Below, one piece after another: positions 10,886 through 21,339 of a DNA stretch of 64,000 nt (position 1 is its first letter; each line of letters starts with the position of its first letter). The notes beneath the pieces were generated by a model. It was not told the DNA's origin. It searched no databases and saw only the letters and a list, made by a program, of their open reading frames with translations. Made by a program: the position numbers and the translations under genes. Source of the DNA: Anthoceros angustus (lineage: Eukaryota > Streptophyta > Anthocerotopsida > Anthocerotales > Anthocerotaceae); contig MU008181.1 in the NCBI GenBank assembly GCA_010909165.1, positions 1 through 64,000 of the forward strand, written 5' to 3'.

Positions 10886-11840
10886 ATGGCAGCATCGTTC
10901 CTTGGTGACCTCTTTGGTGACGACCAAAACGAGACAGAAACATCCTCAGTAGGCAACCGGAAGCCAGCACAAACAATGGCAGAATCATCAACTCTGTCTG
11001 GAGATGGCTTCAAAGAAAAGGACAGGTTTGGAGGAACCGACTATGACATCTGGGTCTTTCGAATACAAGGAGCCCTTGAGACGCAAACTACGGAAAATCG
11101 CATGGGTGATGAGGCGACACTGAGAGCTTCGATTCGGATCTTTGTTGAGCATAGTTAGTCAAGAATGATGCGACCATGTACCTTATCTGCGATTGGCCTA
11201 ACATCCGACATGTTGAAGTGGTGGGGCTAAGTCGGTGATTTGGAAGAGGTTGAAGGACATGTATTCAGGACGAAATTACATGAGTGTTATGGCAGCATTG
11301 AGGCACTTCCAAAATTACAGAATGAAGGAAGGTGACTCAATTGTTTCGATCCTTAGGTTCTAAGGTTGAAGGTGTGTTTCGATCCTTAGCCTCTAAGGCT
11401 GAAGGAGCCTCTGAAGAAGCTCTCAGCGATTACGAGGTTGACCTTTGCGGATGCTCATATCCTTTGCCCAGTCTTGGTCACATTTCGTGACCCACCTTTC
11501 TTGCCTGAAGTAGCCGTGAAGTTTGCTGAGGTAGCAAAGATTGATCTACCAAAGACAACCTTTGCTGAGCTAGTGGGAGCTTTGCTTCAAGAGGAAGCAA
11601 ACAGAGGTAATCACAAACGTGCTAAGCGACAAGCTTTGTATACATCTAAGCAGGAAGGTGCAAGGAATTTAGTGCTAACAACTCAAGGAGGCAGCGAGGA
11701 GCTCCTGCCAACAAAAAAGGAAAGAAGCCAGGCACTTGCAATTGGTGTAAATCACCTGGTCCTTAGGAGCGTGAGTGTCATAAGAAACAGGCTGGAGTTC
11801 CTCGCAAGGAGGGCTTGTCCAGTGCTGAAACTCACGTAGT
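10886..11840 (+). pseudogene. copia-1 gag (frame-broken)
   Basis: A plus frame starting about 10,886 contains DRFGGTDYDIWVFRIQGALE, matching the copia gag pattern F-x-G-x-[ND]-Y-x-x-W followed by a helix ending in L. The frame breaks near 11,160 and resumes at 11,438-11,839. Near 11,730 a different frame reads TCNWCKSPGP followed by ECHKK, a zinc knuckle whose GH is replaced by GP and which is interrupted by a stop. The capsid-like part is therefore recognisable but not translatable as one protein. Confidence 0.7.
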
Positions 11841-11926
11841 GGTGAAGGAGCAGCCAACACCCTCTGCCCTTACAGTTGGGACTAGGGAGTTTGCTAATCC
11901 ACTTCCCTACATGCTTATCAACCAAA

Positions 11927-13094
11927 GCAGAGGTTAGACCAGTTGCAGAGTGGTATCTTGATACAAGTGCCACAGCACATACCTGTTTTGACAGAGGTGC
12001 ATTCAAGACATACAGATCAATGAAGGATCAGTATGTATACCTGGGTGATGATAGATCACTCATTTTTCCTGGTCTGGGCACAGTCGACTTGTCAGTTCCA
12101 TCTGGAGTCACACTAGTTCTCCATGATGTATACTATGTGCCTGACATGACTAGGAACCTCATTTCAGTTCGTAGACTCAATATTGACAATCACAGTCACG
12201 TTCTGTTCACAACAACAGAATGTCAGATCATAGATGCTTTTGATCATAGAAAGGTTCTAGCCTATGGATCTTTTGATCATGATCTATTTCGACTTCACAT
12301 TAATAGTGGTACTGTTCAGACTCATATAGCTAAGAGCACTACTGCTGCATCTGAACAGCAGATAGCCAAGAGTCAGCTATGGCACGCTAGGCTAGGTCAT
12401 CCTCATAGTGCAAAACTTCAGAAACTTGCAGTTGTACAAGGATGGACCTATAGGGCCTCTGCCACCCTTACCTCTTTGTGAAGCTTGTGTGTTGTCAAAG
12501 AGACATCAAGCAGCTTTCAAAAACAAAGCACCTGATAGAGCCAGTGATATCTTGGAGCTTGTTCATACAAACCTATGTGGACCCCTATCTCAGGAGTCCA
12601 TAGGTGGAGGTTGGTATTTCCTCACCTTCATAGATAACAAGACAAGATTCGTCACATCTTACATCCTAAGGACTAAAAGTGAGTGTTTCGACCACTTTAA
12701 GACTCACATCAAGTATGCTGAAAGGTGGACTGGGAAACAGTACAAGACGCTCCGATCTGACAATGGAGGCGAATTCACTTCAAAGCAATTCCAGAACTAT
12801 TGTTTAGAAGAAGGTATAGGAAGACAACTGACAATGGTCTACACACCACAACAAAACAGAGTCGTTGAGCGCCTGAATTTAACTTTGCAGGAGATGACTT
12901 CATCTCTGCTTCATCAGGCTAAGCTACCCTTACCATACTGGGCTGAAGCCCTTATGACTTCCACATACCTCGAGAACAGGTTGCCAACCACCTCAGTTGA
13001 TGGCAGGACGCCTTATGAGGCCTTCACCGGCCACAAGCCTTCCATTCTTCATCTCCGAACGTTTGGATGCTTGGCTTATGCGTTGTACACATAG
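11927..13094 (+). pseudogene. copia-1 protease and integrase (with catalytic substitutions)
   Basis: The frame at 11,876-12,481 begins with a protease-like WYLDTSATAHTC, where active copia proteases have W-x-x-D-[ST]-G-A; the Gly is Ser here. It continues to LWHARLGHPH, the GAG-pre-integrase zinc region. A +1 change leads into 12,408-13,094 with CEACVLSKRH, then HTNLCGP, RSDNGGEF and QQNRVVERLN. In copia integrases these carry the D, D and E of the catalytic triad. Here the first Asp is Asn while the second Asp and the Glu remain. Integration activity is therefore unlikely. Confidence 0.85.
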
Positions 13095-13124
13095 AAGTTT
13101 TCAGACAAGGCTTGAAAGCTTCTT

Positions 13125-14290
13125 ATGCTAGGATACACAAAGGGTATCAAGGCCTATAAACTGTACAATGTTCCTACTAATAGGGTTATCTACGCTCGCA
13201 GCGTTACCTTTGATGAACATCGTCCTTGGGCCTCAGTGGGAGTTACTTCTCAACCGGACTCTGATGATTCCGAAGAGAATGTTCTTCCCGATATATCTTA
13301 TTTCGACCCTACTGACCATGGCACTTTAGCACATGCTGAAGTACCTACACCCATCCCGGATATTGCTCCTCCAGGTGGGGATAATGCAGCCATGTTAGAC
13401 GATGAACCAATTCGCGAGCTTGCAATACAGGACCAATATCCAGTGCCTGTCAATGATCCTCCTCACCCAGTTGACAATGATATTGTTGGTGCTGATGTTG
13501 ATGGCCTTGTTGCAAATCCTGTTGTTGCAGAGCCTAAACCAGCTCGTTGGTATCCTACTTGTGAACGGAGACCACCTGACTATTACAGTGCTGCAGACTT
13601 CCGTGTCTCATCATCCTCTGTTCGTGCCTATGCAACTACTTCACTTGACTCAATTGAACCTCAGTCTTATGAAGAAGCTCTGCATAGACCTGACCACAAA
13701 GAATGGGAGAAAGCTAATCAGTCCGAATATGATTCACTCATAGAGAATGGCACATGGGAACTAGCAAAGTTACCTCCAGGACGGAAAATGGTCTCATGTA
13801 AGTGGGTCTTCAAGTTGAAAGTTAAAGCTGATGGAACTTTCGACAGATATAAAGCTTGACTCATAGCAAGAGGGTTCTCACAAGTACCAGGCCCGGACTA
13901 TCTGGAGACCTTTGCTCCTGTCGTGAAGCTAGCAACTCTGCGCACATTGTGTGCAATATCAGCATATAATGATTATGAACTACATATGTTCGACGTGAAG
14001 ATAGCTTTTCTACATGGAAAGCTTGATACTAAAACCTATTTGCAACAGCCTCCGGGCTATGAGATCAAAGGAAAAGAGGACTATGTCTATAAGCTAATCA
14101 AGACACTCTATGGACTAAAACAATCAGCCATGGAATGGAATGCAGTCCTTGATGAGGAGCTGCGGGCACTAGGCTTTGTGAAAAGTGTGTTACCTGGCAG
14201 TATATGTCGATGACTTGATCCTATCCAATAACAGCCAGAGTTTCATCAATTAAATCACTGATATGCTGGCTACACAATTCAAGATGTCCA
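13125..14290 (+). pseudogene. copia-1 reverse transcriptase (internal deletion, frame-broken)
   Basis: Starting at 13,125, a linker is followed by the RT block: SLIENGTWEL, CKWVFKLKVKADG, an in-frame stop at 13,857, FSQVPGPDYLETFAPVVK, FDVKIAFLHGKL and LYGLKQSAMEWN. The catalytic YVDD is present (about 14,197-14,208) but in a different frame. The 20 or so residues normally between the GLKQ block and YVDD are missing, so a small deletion has occurred. Homology fades after about 14.5 kb. Confidence 0.85.
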
Positions 14291-14524
14291 ATCTCTGACC
14301 TTTAAGCAGCTATCTAGGAATACATATTCGGTGCAATAGAAGTAAGAGAGCTATAGCCCTCACACAACCTAGCCTTGAGAGTCTTTGAGCACTTAGGGTT
14401 GAGCAGACGCCGGTATAACACCTACCAAGTGGATTGAAGCTTAGTACCTCCATGTCACCAGGGACAGAATCAGAGAAGCAACAAATGCAAAGCATACCTT
14501 ATCGTCAGGGTGTAGGTCCCAAAC

Positions 14525-15040
14525 GTCTTCAAAGTTGGAAGGAAATTACTTCCCAATTCCAGGTGCTGGCAACCTCATAGCTTCACTCCCAGATACTCTC
14601 CTCCTTGCTACTGGCAACAAACCCCACCTAAGGCACAATTGCAATGTTAGTCCTGGCTTGCCCTCTCCAGGTGCCGTCCTTCTTCTTCGCGACTCCTTCT
14701 TCCAGGGCAGGGCGCCGCCAGTAAGGCAGGTTCAGTGCTCCTTCTTGCGGCCCTCCCTTGCTCTCAATCACCACAACTTTACCGCTGGTGCTCAGTCCTC
14801 TGATCTTGACAGGCACCTTGCAGTCCTTCACTTACGGTCTTCTTGTGCCTTTCTCTTCCCTTCTCCTTCCTGTAATCCCTCTCGCCTTGAAGCTAGGGTT
14901 TCTGGGTTCTTCTCTTCGATTCGCGCATGGTCTTTCCCTTCTCGCAATTTGCTCACGGTGATGGCGCTCTCCTTCCTTCTCTTCCTCCTCTTCAAGCTCG
15001 AGAGTTAGCACTTTGTGTGAAGTGGAGATCCTCTAGTTCG
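14525..15040 (+). other. No gene recognised; junction sequence between copia-1 and gypsy debris
   Basis: The segment is pyrimidine-rich on plus. Frames up to 157 codons exist on both strands, but none shows a recognised domain or a run of conserved motifs. It may be LTR or leader sequence of another retroelement. Confidence 0.4.
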
Positions 15041-16460
15041 AGCTGAGAGATGGCGTTGCCCAAACTGGACTTTCCTCCCCCCAGATGTGCGCCACGTGGC
15101 AGTTTCCCAACCCTAGATTGGGTTCACCATCCTAAAATACCATTTTCCTTCCTAGGTTACCAATTTTCCTATTCAATTTCGATCGCTAATTATTTACCCC
15201 CTAATTAAGCTATTCCTTATTAAGTATTCCATATTTTAGCCTATTTATTTAATTTCCCATTGAGCTATCAGGGCGGCATTGAACTACGAAGAGTCTAACC
15301 CGCAGGAGATGAAGAAGCTGAGGAGGGAGGAGAGTCAACAAGGTGGATCCACAAATTCAGCCGGGAGTCCCACAACAGCCACTGGCAACTCAAGTGCCTC
15401 AAAAGGCCGGTCCTGTGCCTAAATTCCTTTTTCCTATTCAAGATGTCCCGACCTCAGAGGAGTGTCGCACCCTCACGCGCATGACCAGCTTGACGTGGGG
15501 AGGCAGCCTACAGTGTGAGGCTATCGACCCTACAGCCCACTTGAACCACCTGCACCTTCCCTGATCACTTTGACCCGTTTCTTTTCCTCTTGATATCTTC
15601 TATGCCTGCCTAATAGTTCCCTATAATCCCAGCTTCAAAAGGAACGAAAAAGTTCCGGCATGTCTCCCCCAATTAATTCTGAACCAAAAGAGTTCGGCCC
15701 TGTTCCAAAATGAATGAACTTGATCCAGTAGCCCAAACTTTTGCTTTCCACACGTGGTATCACTATTGAGCTCGTCTTTGCGTTTCCCTGCGGTGGCGCC
15801 TTTCTTCAAGCTTCACGCCTCCTCAAGAAAAATCAAGACCTTAGCATGCAAGAGAGAAAGAGATGTGAGTGAGAGTATAGGTTAAGAAGTGAAACCTTCC
15901 AAAGTTGTTCCACCACTAAACGTGCGCCATGTGGCCCCTTCTCTACCGTTAATTGGGTTTTCCCAACTTGCCTTATCCTAAACTGATATTTTCTAATTTC
16001 TTCTAATTTCCTATTTACCAAATTGGCCTCTAATTACCTAAATATCCTATTCCGACCTATTTATCTAGTCCATTTAAAGACTACATATATAGCTACTCTA
16101 TCCTGCCTTATTCTTGGGCAACCTACGCCCATAGGTCGCAACCTACGGTGGTAGGTGCTCACCTACCCCGGTAAGTTGTCTCCCTACCACGGTAGATTAC
16201 TTACCTACCATGGTAGGTGCACCCCTACCGTCCACGTCTGGCACCTACTCTCCTCGTGATAAGGTCATTTCGACCCATTTCTTTTTTCCTAAGCTTCCTT
16301 CCTTCCTTTCTAACACTATCCTACAACTCCAGCTTCAAAGAGCCAAAAAAGTTCCAACATATTTCCTCCAAATCGTTTCTAACCAAAAGAAGTTGGACTT
16401 GTTCCAAAACAAACTCACTTGATCTAGTGGCCCAAACTTTTGCGTTCCACACTAGTGTAG
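15040..16460 (+). repeat. Pair of diverged direct repeats (about 15,060-15,750 and 15,880-16,450)
   Basis: Two blocks recur in the same order. Block one runs from a GTGCGCCACGTGGC-like word into AT-rich sequence (15,085 on and 15,921 on). Block two runs from TTTCGACCC/TTTGACCC through AAAAAGTTCC and ends near AGTAGCCCAAACTTTTGC (about 15,565-15,755 and 16,262-16,450). The copies look roughly three-quarters identical and differ by substitutions. This fits old LTR sequence. No coding region is seen in them. Confidence 0.6.
16121..16218. repeat. Array of five 16-bp palindromes (ACCTACCnnGGTAGGT) every 20-21 bp
   Basis: Units start at 16,121, 16,141, 16,161, 16,182 and 16,203. The last, ACCTACCATGGTAGGT, is a perfect palindrome and the others carry one or a few mismatches. 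The linkers are 4-6 bp. Spacing of two helical turns places all sites on one DNA face; as RNA each unit could fold into a short hairpin. The same unit recurs at 17,913-17,988. Confidence 0.8.
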
Positions 16461-16827
16461 CAAATACTGCTCGAAGATGTTGTAGATGCTCCTCAAAGGT
16501 ATTGTTGAAAATAATGACACCATCAATGTAGCACTTGGCGAAAGGCAAGTCCTTGAGCTCATTGTACAGGCAATCTTTTCCCCATAATGCCATTTTCTTC
16601 TTGTCTTCTTTGGCAATCTCCACTTGGTGAAACCCTAGCCTCAAGTGCAATGTTGAGAAGAACTTGGCAGACCCAATGGTATCGAAGATCTCTTCGGCCG
16701 TTGTCAAGGAATAGTGGTCATGTTGAGCTGTCTTGGGCAACCGGTGGACCTTGTCATCCAGGTTGGGAGTGTCAAGGACTCTCCTTTGCAGGCAAGGGTT
16801 AGGGTGTGAAGAACCCACAAACAACAT
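16456..16827 (-). pseudogene. Ty3/gypsy reverse transcriptase fragment
   Basis: The minus frame contains YSLTTAEEIFDTIGSAKFFS, then LHLRLGFHQVEIAKEDKKKM, a run that aligns with the gypsy RT blocks EL-FD-x-IGGAK-x-FSTLDLRSGYHQ. It then jumps to CYIDGVIIFNNTFEEHLQHL, which corresponds to YVDDVIIFS-x-TFEEHL. The second catalytic Asp of YxDD is Gly, and the residues between these blocks are deleted. The fragment is inactive. It lies in the opposite orientation to the protease piece immediately to its right. Confidence 0.85.
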
Positions 16828-16908
16828 TGTTCTATGACCTAATAAGGATCTTGCACATAATCGGAGGGAGCTCCCGCAAAGGAGGGGGAGCCAGCCAAGG
16901 AAGGCGAA

Positions 16909-17541
16909 TTGGATCGGGTAACTCCGCCAGAGGAATCACCCGAGAAGAAACCGCCTGAGGCAATAACGAGAGGGCAGGCCACCGGTAACACCCGGTTCCG
17001 CGGATGTGGTCGTGTGGAGGTGTGGCGGAGATGCTTGAGGGAGGAGATCAAGCGGACCCGGTGGTCCGGCCACAGTGGGCCAATGGCGGAAGGCTAGGAG
17101 AATCGCAGCGGACGCACGACACAGCGCAGGAGCTGCCCACGCCGTTCAAGGTGGCTGACCTGATGATGAATCAACAGCACCTGGTGTCATTTCGAGAGCT
17201 GTTGAGAGACAATCCGAAGTATCGGCAAGAAGTCCGGAGGGCCATCAAGGAGACACAGCCACGCCGAAACGCTGCAGGCAGAAAGGTCAAACCAGTGGAG
17301 GTAAGGGTGGTATCCAGACCCCGGAGCGCCAGTGGTTCAGGTGGAAATTGCTGAGTGCATGATCAAAAACGTACCGTTGGACACAGGCTCGGGAGTCAAT
17401 CTCATCACGGAAGCCACAGCAAGGCGGTTGGGATTCACAACGTTTGAGCCATCCACCAAAACTCTCAGGATGGCGGACATGTCAAGACGCGCGCCGGCAG
17501 GAGACCTGTCCGGAGTCCAAGCAACCATAGTGGGCTTGTAG
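16909..17541 (+). pseudogene. Ty3/gypsy gag tail and aspartic protease fragment
   Basis: Two overlapping plus frames. The first (17,004-17,354) contains FKVADLMMNQQHLVSFRELL followed by an Arg/Lys-rich tail, as at gag C-termini. The second (17,332-17,541) contains VPLDTGSGVNLITEATARRL, the retropepsin active site D-T-G-S followed by the conserved V-N-L-I helix, then LRMADMSRRAPAG and GVQATI. It stops at TAG 17,539. The active-site residues are intact but there is no downstream pol in this orientation. Confidence 0.82.
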
Positions 17542-17544
17542 CCA

Positions 17545-18200
17545 CAAGGGCTTGTGGCTACATGTTAGAGAATGTGCCAGCATGAGCGTGAAGAAGCAAG
17601 TCCAGAACGGCACCGGAGGAAACCAAGGACGGGGTACGACCCATCATCACAAGAGAAGAGGCAAGGAACTCACTCACCCCACAACCAAGGGAGGAACTGG
17701 AGGCCGGAGACGAGTCGAATGCAAAGAAGGCTCGGAAGAATCAGTGAGGAGAAGACATCACCAGCCGGTTGAGGGAGGAAGGACCTCTAATGAAGACTCA
17801 CGCTAGGTATGGACAAATTAAGCAACAGGCAGGAGAGCGAAAGGGATCTTGACCCAAAAGCCCTCCCCAAGAATGGGGGAGAGAAGAGAGCAGCACTGGA
17901 GGAAAGTGACTAGCCTACCACGGTAGGGTCATTGACCCTACCATGATGTGGTCAACTGCCAGTAGGTTGCCACGCCCTACTGTAGGCTATGGGGCTCAGA
18001 CAGCAACAAAGGCGAGGCGGCGCCAACCAGAAGAGAACCCGTCACCGTCCCAGAAGGATAAGTATCAAATTGGTCAATGACCATAAATGTGCTTTGGGAA
18101 ATGGGAAGGATAGGTGGTGTAGGCTAAACTCATTTAAAGATTGACATTAGTGAACCTAATATAATAGAATTTTACTTAGAATAAGACAGTAGACTTGGAT
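17545..18200 (+). other. Retroelement debris without recognised domain
   Basis: Right after the protease fragment lies an inverted duplication of GTAGCCACAAG (about 17,540-17,563) that can form a hairpin. The rest is purine-rich low-complexity sequence with short frames lacking motifs, apart from the palindrome array listed separately. Confidence 0.4.
17913..17988. repeat. Second array of degenerate CCTACC/GGTAGG palindromes
   Basis: Units start at about 17,913 (GCCTACCACGGTAGGG), 17,935, 17,954 and 17,974. The spacing is again about 20 bp and the core is the same as at 16,121-16,218. The three later units are decayed. Because the sequence is palindromic, orientation cannot be assigned. The two arrays are about 1.7 kb apart within gypsy-derived sequence. 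Confidence 0.68.
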
Positions 18201-19087
18201 GCCAGGACTTAAATAATGGCGGTAGGAAATAATAGAATATTGGGAAAGGTGGCTTGCAACAAGCACATCAGAGGGAGGTCGCATATGAGGATCCCCCTAT
18301 AAGAGGGGAAGGACTTCACGAAGTAAAGTATCACGTCTTGCACTTCCATACTCGCGAGTCCTTTGCTGCTTGTCAAAGAATTTCGTGCCGGCTGCAAGCT
18401 AATGCAGTGTCTGGTAGAGAGGAAGTTCGTGGTGCTCGGAGTGCTTGGTAGAGGGCTCACTCCCTGCGGGAGCCTCAATGAGTTGCTCCCCTTGTGAATG
18501 GTTGCTGTGAAATTGCTTTGCTTTGGGTGTGTGGCGATGCCCAAAGAACTCTCAGCTTTGAGGGTAGACTATAGGGAAAGACTCCCTGGAGGTTCTCGCT
18601 GTCTGGTGTCAAACTCATAGCAACCGGCCCAAGGAAGAACTTGCTGGCTTGTAGGCGGACCCAGGCAGTTGTGCCGTAAGGGTGAGCCGGGGCTAGTGAG
18701 CTTGAAGTGAAGTTAGAGTAGGCGGAGGACGAGGAGTCGAGTTGAGCGTTGAAGAGGATTAGAGTGTAGGTAATAATGGAAGGCCACAAGCAGAGCCTAA
18801 GGGACGAATCCCAAATCTCTAACAAAACGGTGCTCAAATTGTTGGAGGAGTTAGTCTTAGAGGTGGGGACAAGATCGCGGCGTGGGTCAAGGGGTTCCTG
18901 GGAGTTAGAAGTACGGATTGCTTGTTGGTTAGCTTAGCAAGCAACCAACGTGGTCATACCCTTTGGTATCTTGTCTTTGAAGGTACAACTCTTCATACCA
19001 CACTATAAAAGCCACCTCTTGTAATCAATTGTATCAATTAGTAAAGCACTATCTTTGATCAAGCGCTTCCATAAAGCACCTCAAACT
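18200..19087 (+). mobile_element. LTR-like segment with TATA box preceding a primer-binding-like site
   Basis: TATAAAA at 19,004-19,010 is followed by CTTGTAATCAATTGTATC, AGTAAAGCACTATCTTT and then the primer-binding-like site at 19,088. This is the layout of U3-R-U5. The left boundary is a guess. The similarity to the TATA/AGTAAAG arrangement at 9,061 suggests related LTR families. No gene is seen inside. Confidence 0.5.
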
Positions 19088-19098
19088 TGGTATCGAGC
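19088..19098 (+). other. Degenerate initiator-tRNA primer-binding site
   Basis: TGGTATCGAGC equals the initiator-Met site TGGTATCAGAGC with one base missing. It follows an LTR-like segment at the expected place, so a plus-strand retroelement starts here. Its coding part falls largely in or beyond the N gap. Confidence 0.6.
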
Positions 19099-19399
19099 AT
19101 AGTTTGATTACTAAGTCCACCATGCATTATGATGTGAATCTAGATGTTCTTCTAATATGCAACGTCTTTCCAATGCTTTGGTATTTGTAATTTTAAGCTA
19201 TTTTATACTTATTCATAGTTTCTTTTATATTCAACCAAACATATTTTACTAATAAAATAGTTTGGCTTCTATGATTAACCTTTATATTCATTAAAGTTTC
19301 ATGGCTCATTACTCTCTCATTCTTCATCTTATTCTTCTAGCACTCTACTCATTCTCTCTTGCTACAAGACATTGTTTCTTTTATTCATAAAGTTACAAC

Positions 19400-19492
19400 A
19401 TGGCAAGAAGACACAATCACAAGAGTATTCATGCTAAGAGAAGGAGAAAGAGGAGGAGAAGTAGAGAAGTGTCTCCGATCCTACTATCATAA
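19400..19492 (+). CDS. Short Arg/Lys-rich ORF at start of a retroelement
   Basis: ATG at 19,400 opens a 30-codon frame whose product begins MARRHNHKSIHAKRRRKRRR and ends at TAA 19,490-19,492. It starts about 300 bp after the primer-binding-like site, where gag would begin, and may be a truncated gag start or a leader peptide. It could also be chance. Confidence 0.25.
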   Translation: MARRHNHKSIHAKRRRKRRRSREVSPILLS

Positions 19493-19759
19493 CGAGCTTT
19501 AATTCTTTTTTAATAACCTAGGGAAGATAGCCTACATGCTATCCTTTCTTCTAGAAAACAATTTGTGTCATCATCACAAGAGCTTTTAACCAATCAAAAT
19601 CATCTACCTTGGTCAGAGTGATCATCATCATACTTATCATGCTTGTGATATCTTTGAAGTGATAATCACCTTCATCATTCCTCACAAATTCTTACAAATC
19701 AATCTTCCTCATTCCTCACATCCACAGAAAGCTTCTATCGATACTGCATCAAATGCAAT

Positions 19760-20038
19760 NNNNNNNNNNNNNNNNNNNNNNNNNNNNNNNNNNNNNNNNN
19801 NNNNNNNNNNNNNNNNNNNNNNNNNNNNNNNNNNNNNNNNNNNNNNNNNNNNNNNNNNNNNNNNNNNNNNNNNNNNNNNNNNNNNNNNNNNNNNNNNNNN
19901 NNNNNNNNNNNNNNNNNNNNNNNNNNNNNNNNNNNNNNNNNNNNNNNNNNNNNNNNNNNNNNNNNNNNNNNNNNNNNNNNNNNNNNNNNNNNNNNNNNNN
20001 NNNNNNNNNNNNNNNNNNNNNNNNNNNNNNNNNNNNNN
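19760..20038. other. Assembly gap (279 N)
   Basis: An uninterrupted run of N. Reading frames computed across it are meaningless. Left and right flanks may not be adjacent in the genome. Confidence 1.
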
Positions 20039-21330
20039 CATGCTCACCCAAGAGCTACATCAGTCTACCACATCCCTGGTCGGGCGTATTGGAACGATAA
20101 ATAAGAGAACCAAGCCTTGGAGTATATGCATGCGGACCTGCCAGTACCATCTCCAAATCGGCATGATCCTTTGGAGTGCCCAGGCGATCGTCAACTTACA
20201 ATCGATCCGGGGCCTCGAGAAGGTGTGCTGTTTGTCTTTACCTCCCTCAAGTTTGTACTTAAATACGTATATCGAGGAATGTATTTTTAGCGATGAATCA
20301 CAAGTGTGCCGCCTTTGCGGATCTCGTCTGACTATGTGCAATGATAGGACAACTCTTCACGACATCTACCATTTAAAGTGTCACTTGCGCTTTGGTGTAC
20401 GGCCATAAGCGGTTGTGTCATTTGGTCACATGGACCAGCCTCTGTGTCACCGAAATTCAAAATTACACACGGGAAGGAACCTCCAGGAACATAAAAATGT
20501 GCTCCCGCGTGTTTTCCTGCTCTTGTGAAGACCGAACCGATGCATAACCAAAGCGGACTTCCTTCGCCATTATGCCTATCCCGTTGATGTCTGTGGACAC
20601 GGTGGGTCTTGCTTTGGGATGCATTCATGGCATATGTTCTTTTGATGTGAAAAGCTTGGCATTCTGCGGTGTGGAGCGTACATACGCGCGATACGGTGCA
20701 AATGCACGGAGAGGAGGCGGGGCGGTCAGCGATGCGTTGTGTGGCAAGGTTTCCGGCATGGATTGTGCGGTATCGCCGATTGTGCGAGAATAGCCGACTT
20801 GTGGCGGTGGAAGTTTCTCAAGCTGATTGGGGTGGTTACGCCCATGATGGCCTCTCCTTGTAGTCAGCAGCGGTATTGTGAGAGGAAGCGTCTGCGGAGA
20901 GGCGAGCTTTGGCGAAGCTGCGAGCAGTAAAGCGAGGAATGAACCGGTGGACATAGTAGGCAGCAGTGCGGCACATCGACCTCCACCTCCACAAGCCGAG
21001 TGCGTGTCGGCGCGATGATGCAGCGTTATTTCAAGGTCGTTGGGGTTGATACACAATCTCGCGCAACTAGCAAGGAGCTTGGAGCAATTCTTGCGGATGA
21101 CAAGTGAGTTCTCGGTGCAATGTCGTGAGATCTATAGTACTTTTGAAGAGCTTCCTCAAGGACTTTCGTACTCCCGCAGGGAAAGATGAAGAGTTGTTCT
21201 TGTTCTGAGGAATATGAGCCTGACATGTAAGAATTTGAAGGATGTTCGGTCGGCGATCACTGCGAGCGAAATACGCTCTGGAATATCATTTTGTCGCGGG
21301 TCCGGATGACCATCGATTCCCAGCCAAGCA
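20039..21330 (+). other. No gene recognised
   Basis: Short frames on both strands show no conserved domain. The sequence could be the N-terminal part of the decayed transposase gene that becomes recognisable from about 21.4 kb, but I cannot show this. Confidence 0.4.
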
Positions 21331-21339
21331 CATTGGTGT

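Larger units (their letters stand above)
9685..14520 (+). mobile_element. Ty1/copia retrotransposon, 5' complete, 3' truncated (copia-1)
   Basis: In order on the plus strand: an AT-rich LTR end, a perfect primer-binding site (9807-9818), an extra ORF (10,142-10,624), gag (about 10.9-11.8 kb), protease and integrase (11.9-13.1 kb) and reverse transcriptase (13.1-14.3 kb). The order integrase before RT defines Ty1/copia. Frames are broken by at least five stops or shifts. Sequence typical of the region after RT (a QSIPYRQG stretch) is still visible near 14.5 kb, where homology stops; RNase H and the 3' LTR are missing. The element sits in a GC-rich block and has much lower GC than its host. Confidence 0.85.

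Noticed and set aside
19659-20408. Long frames running through the N gap
   Set aside because: N codons cannot be translated; only the flanks are sequence and they show no domain.
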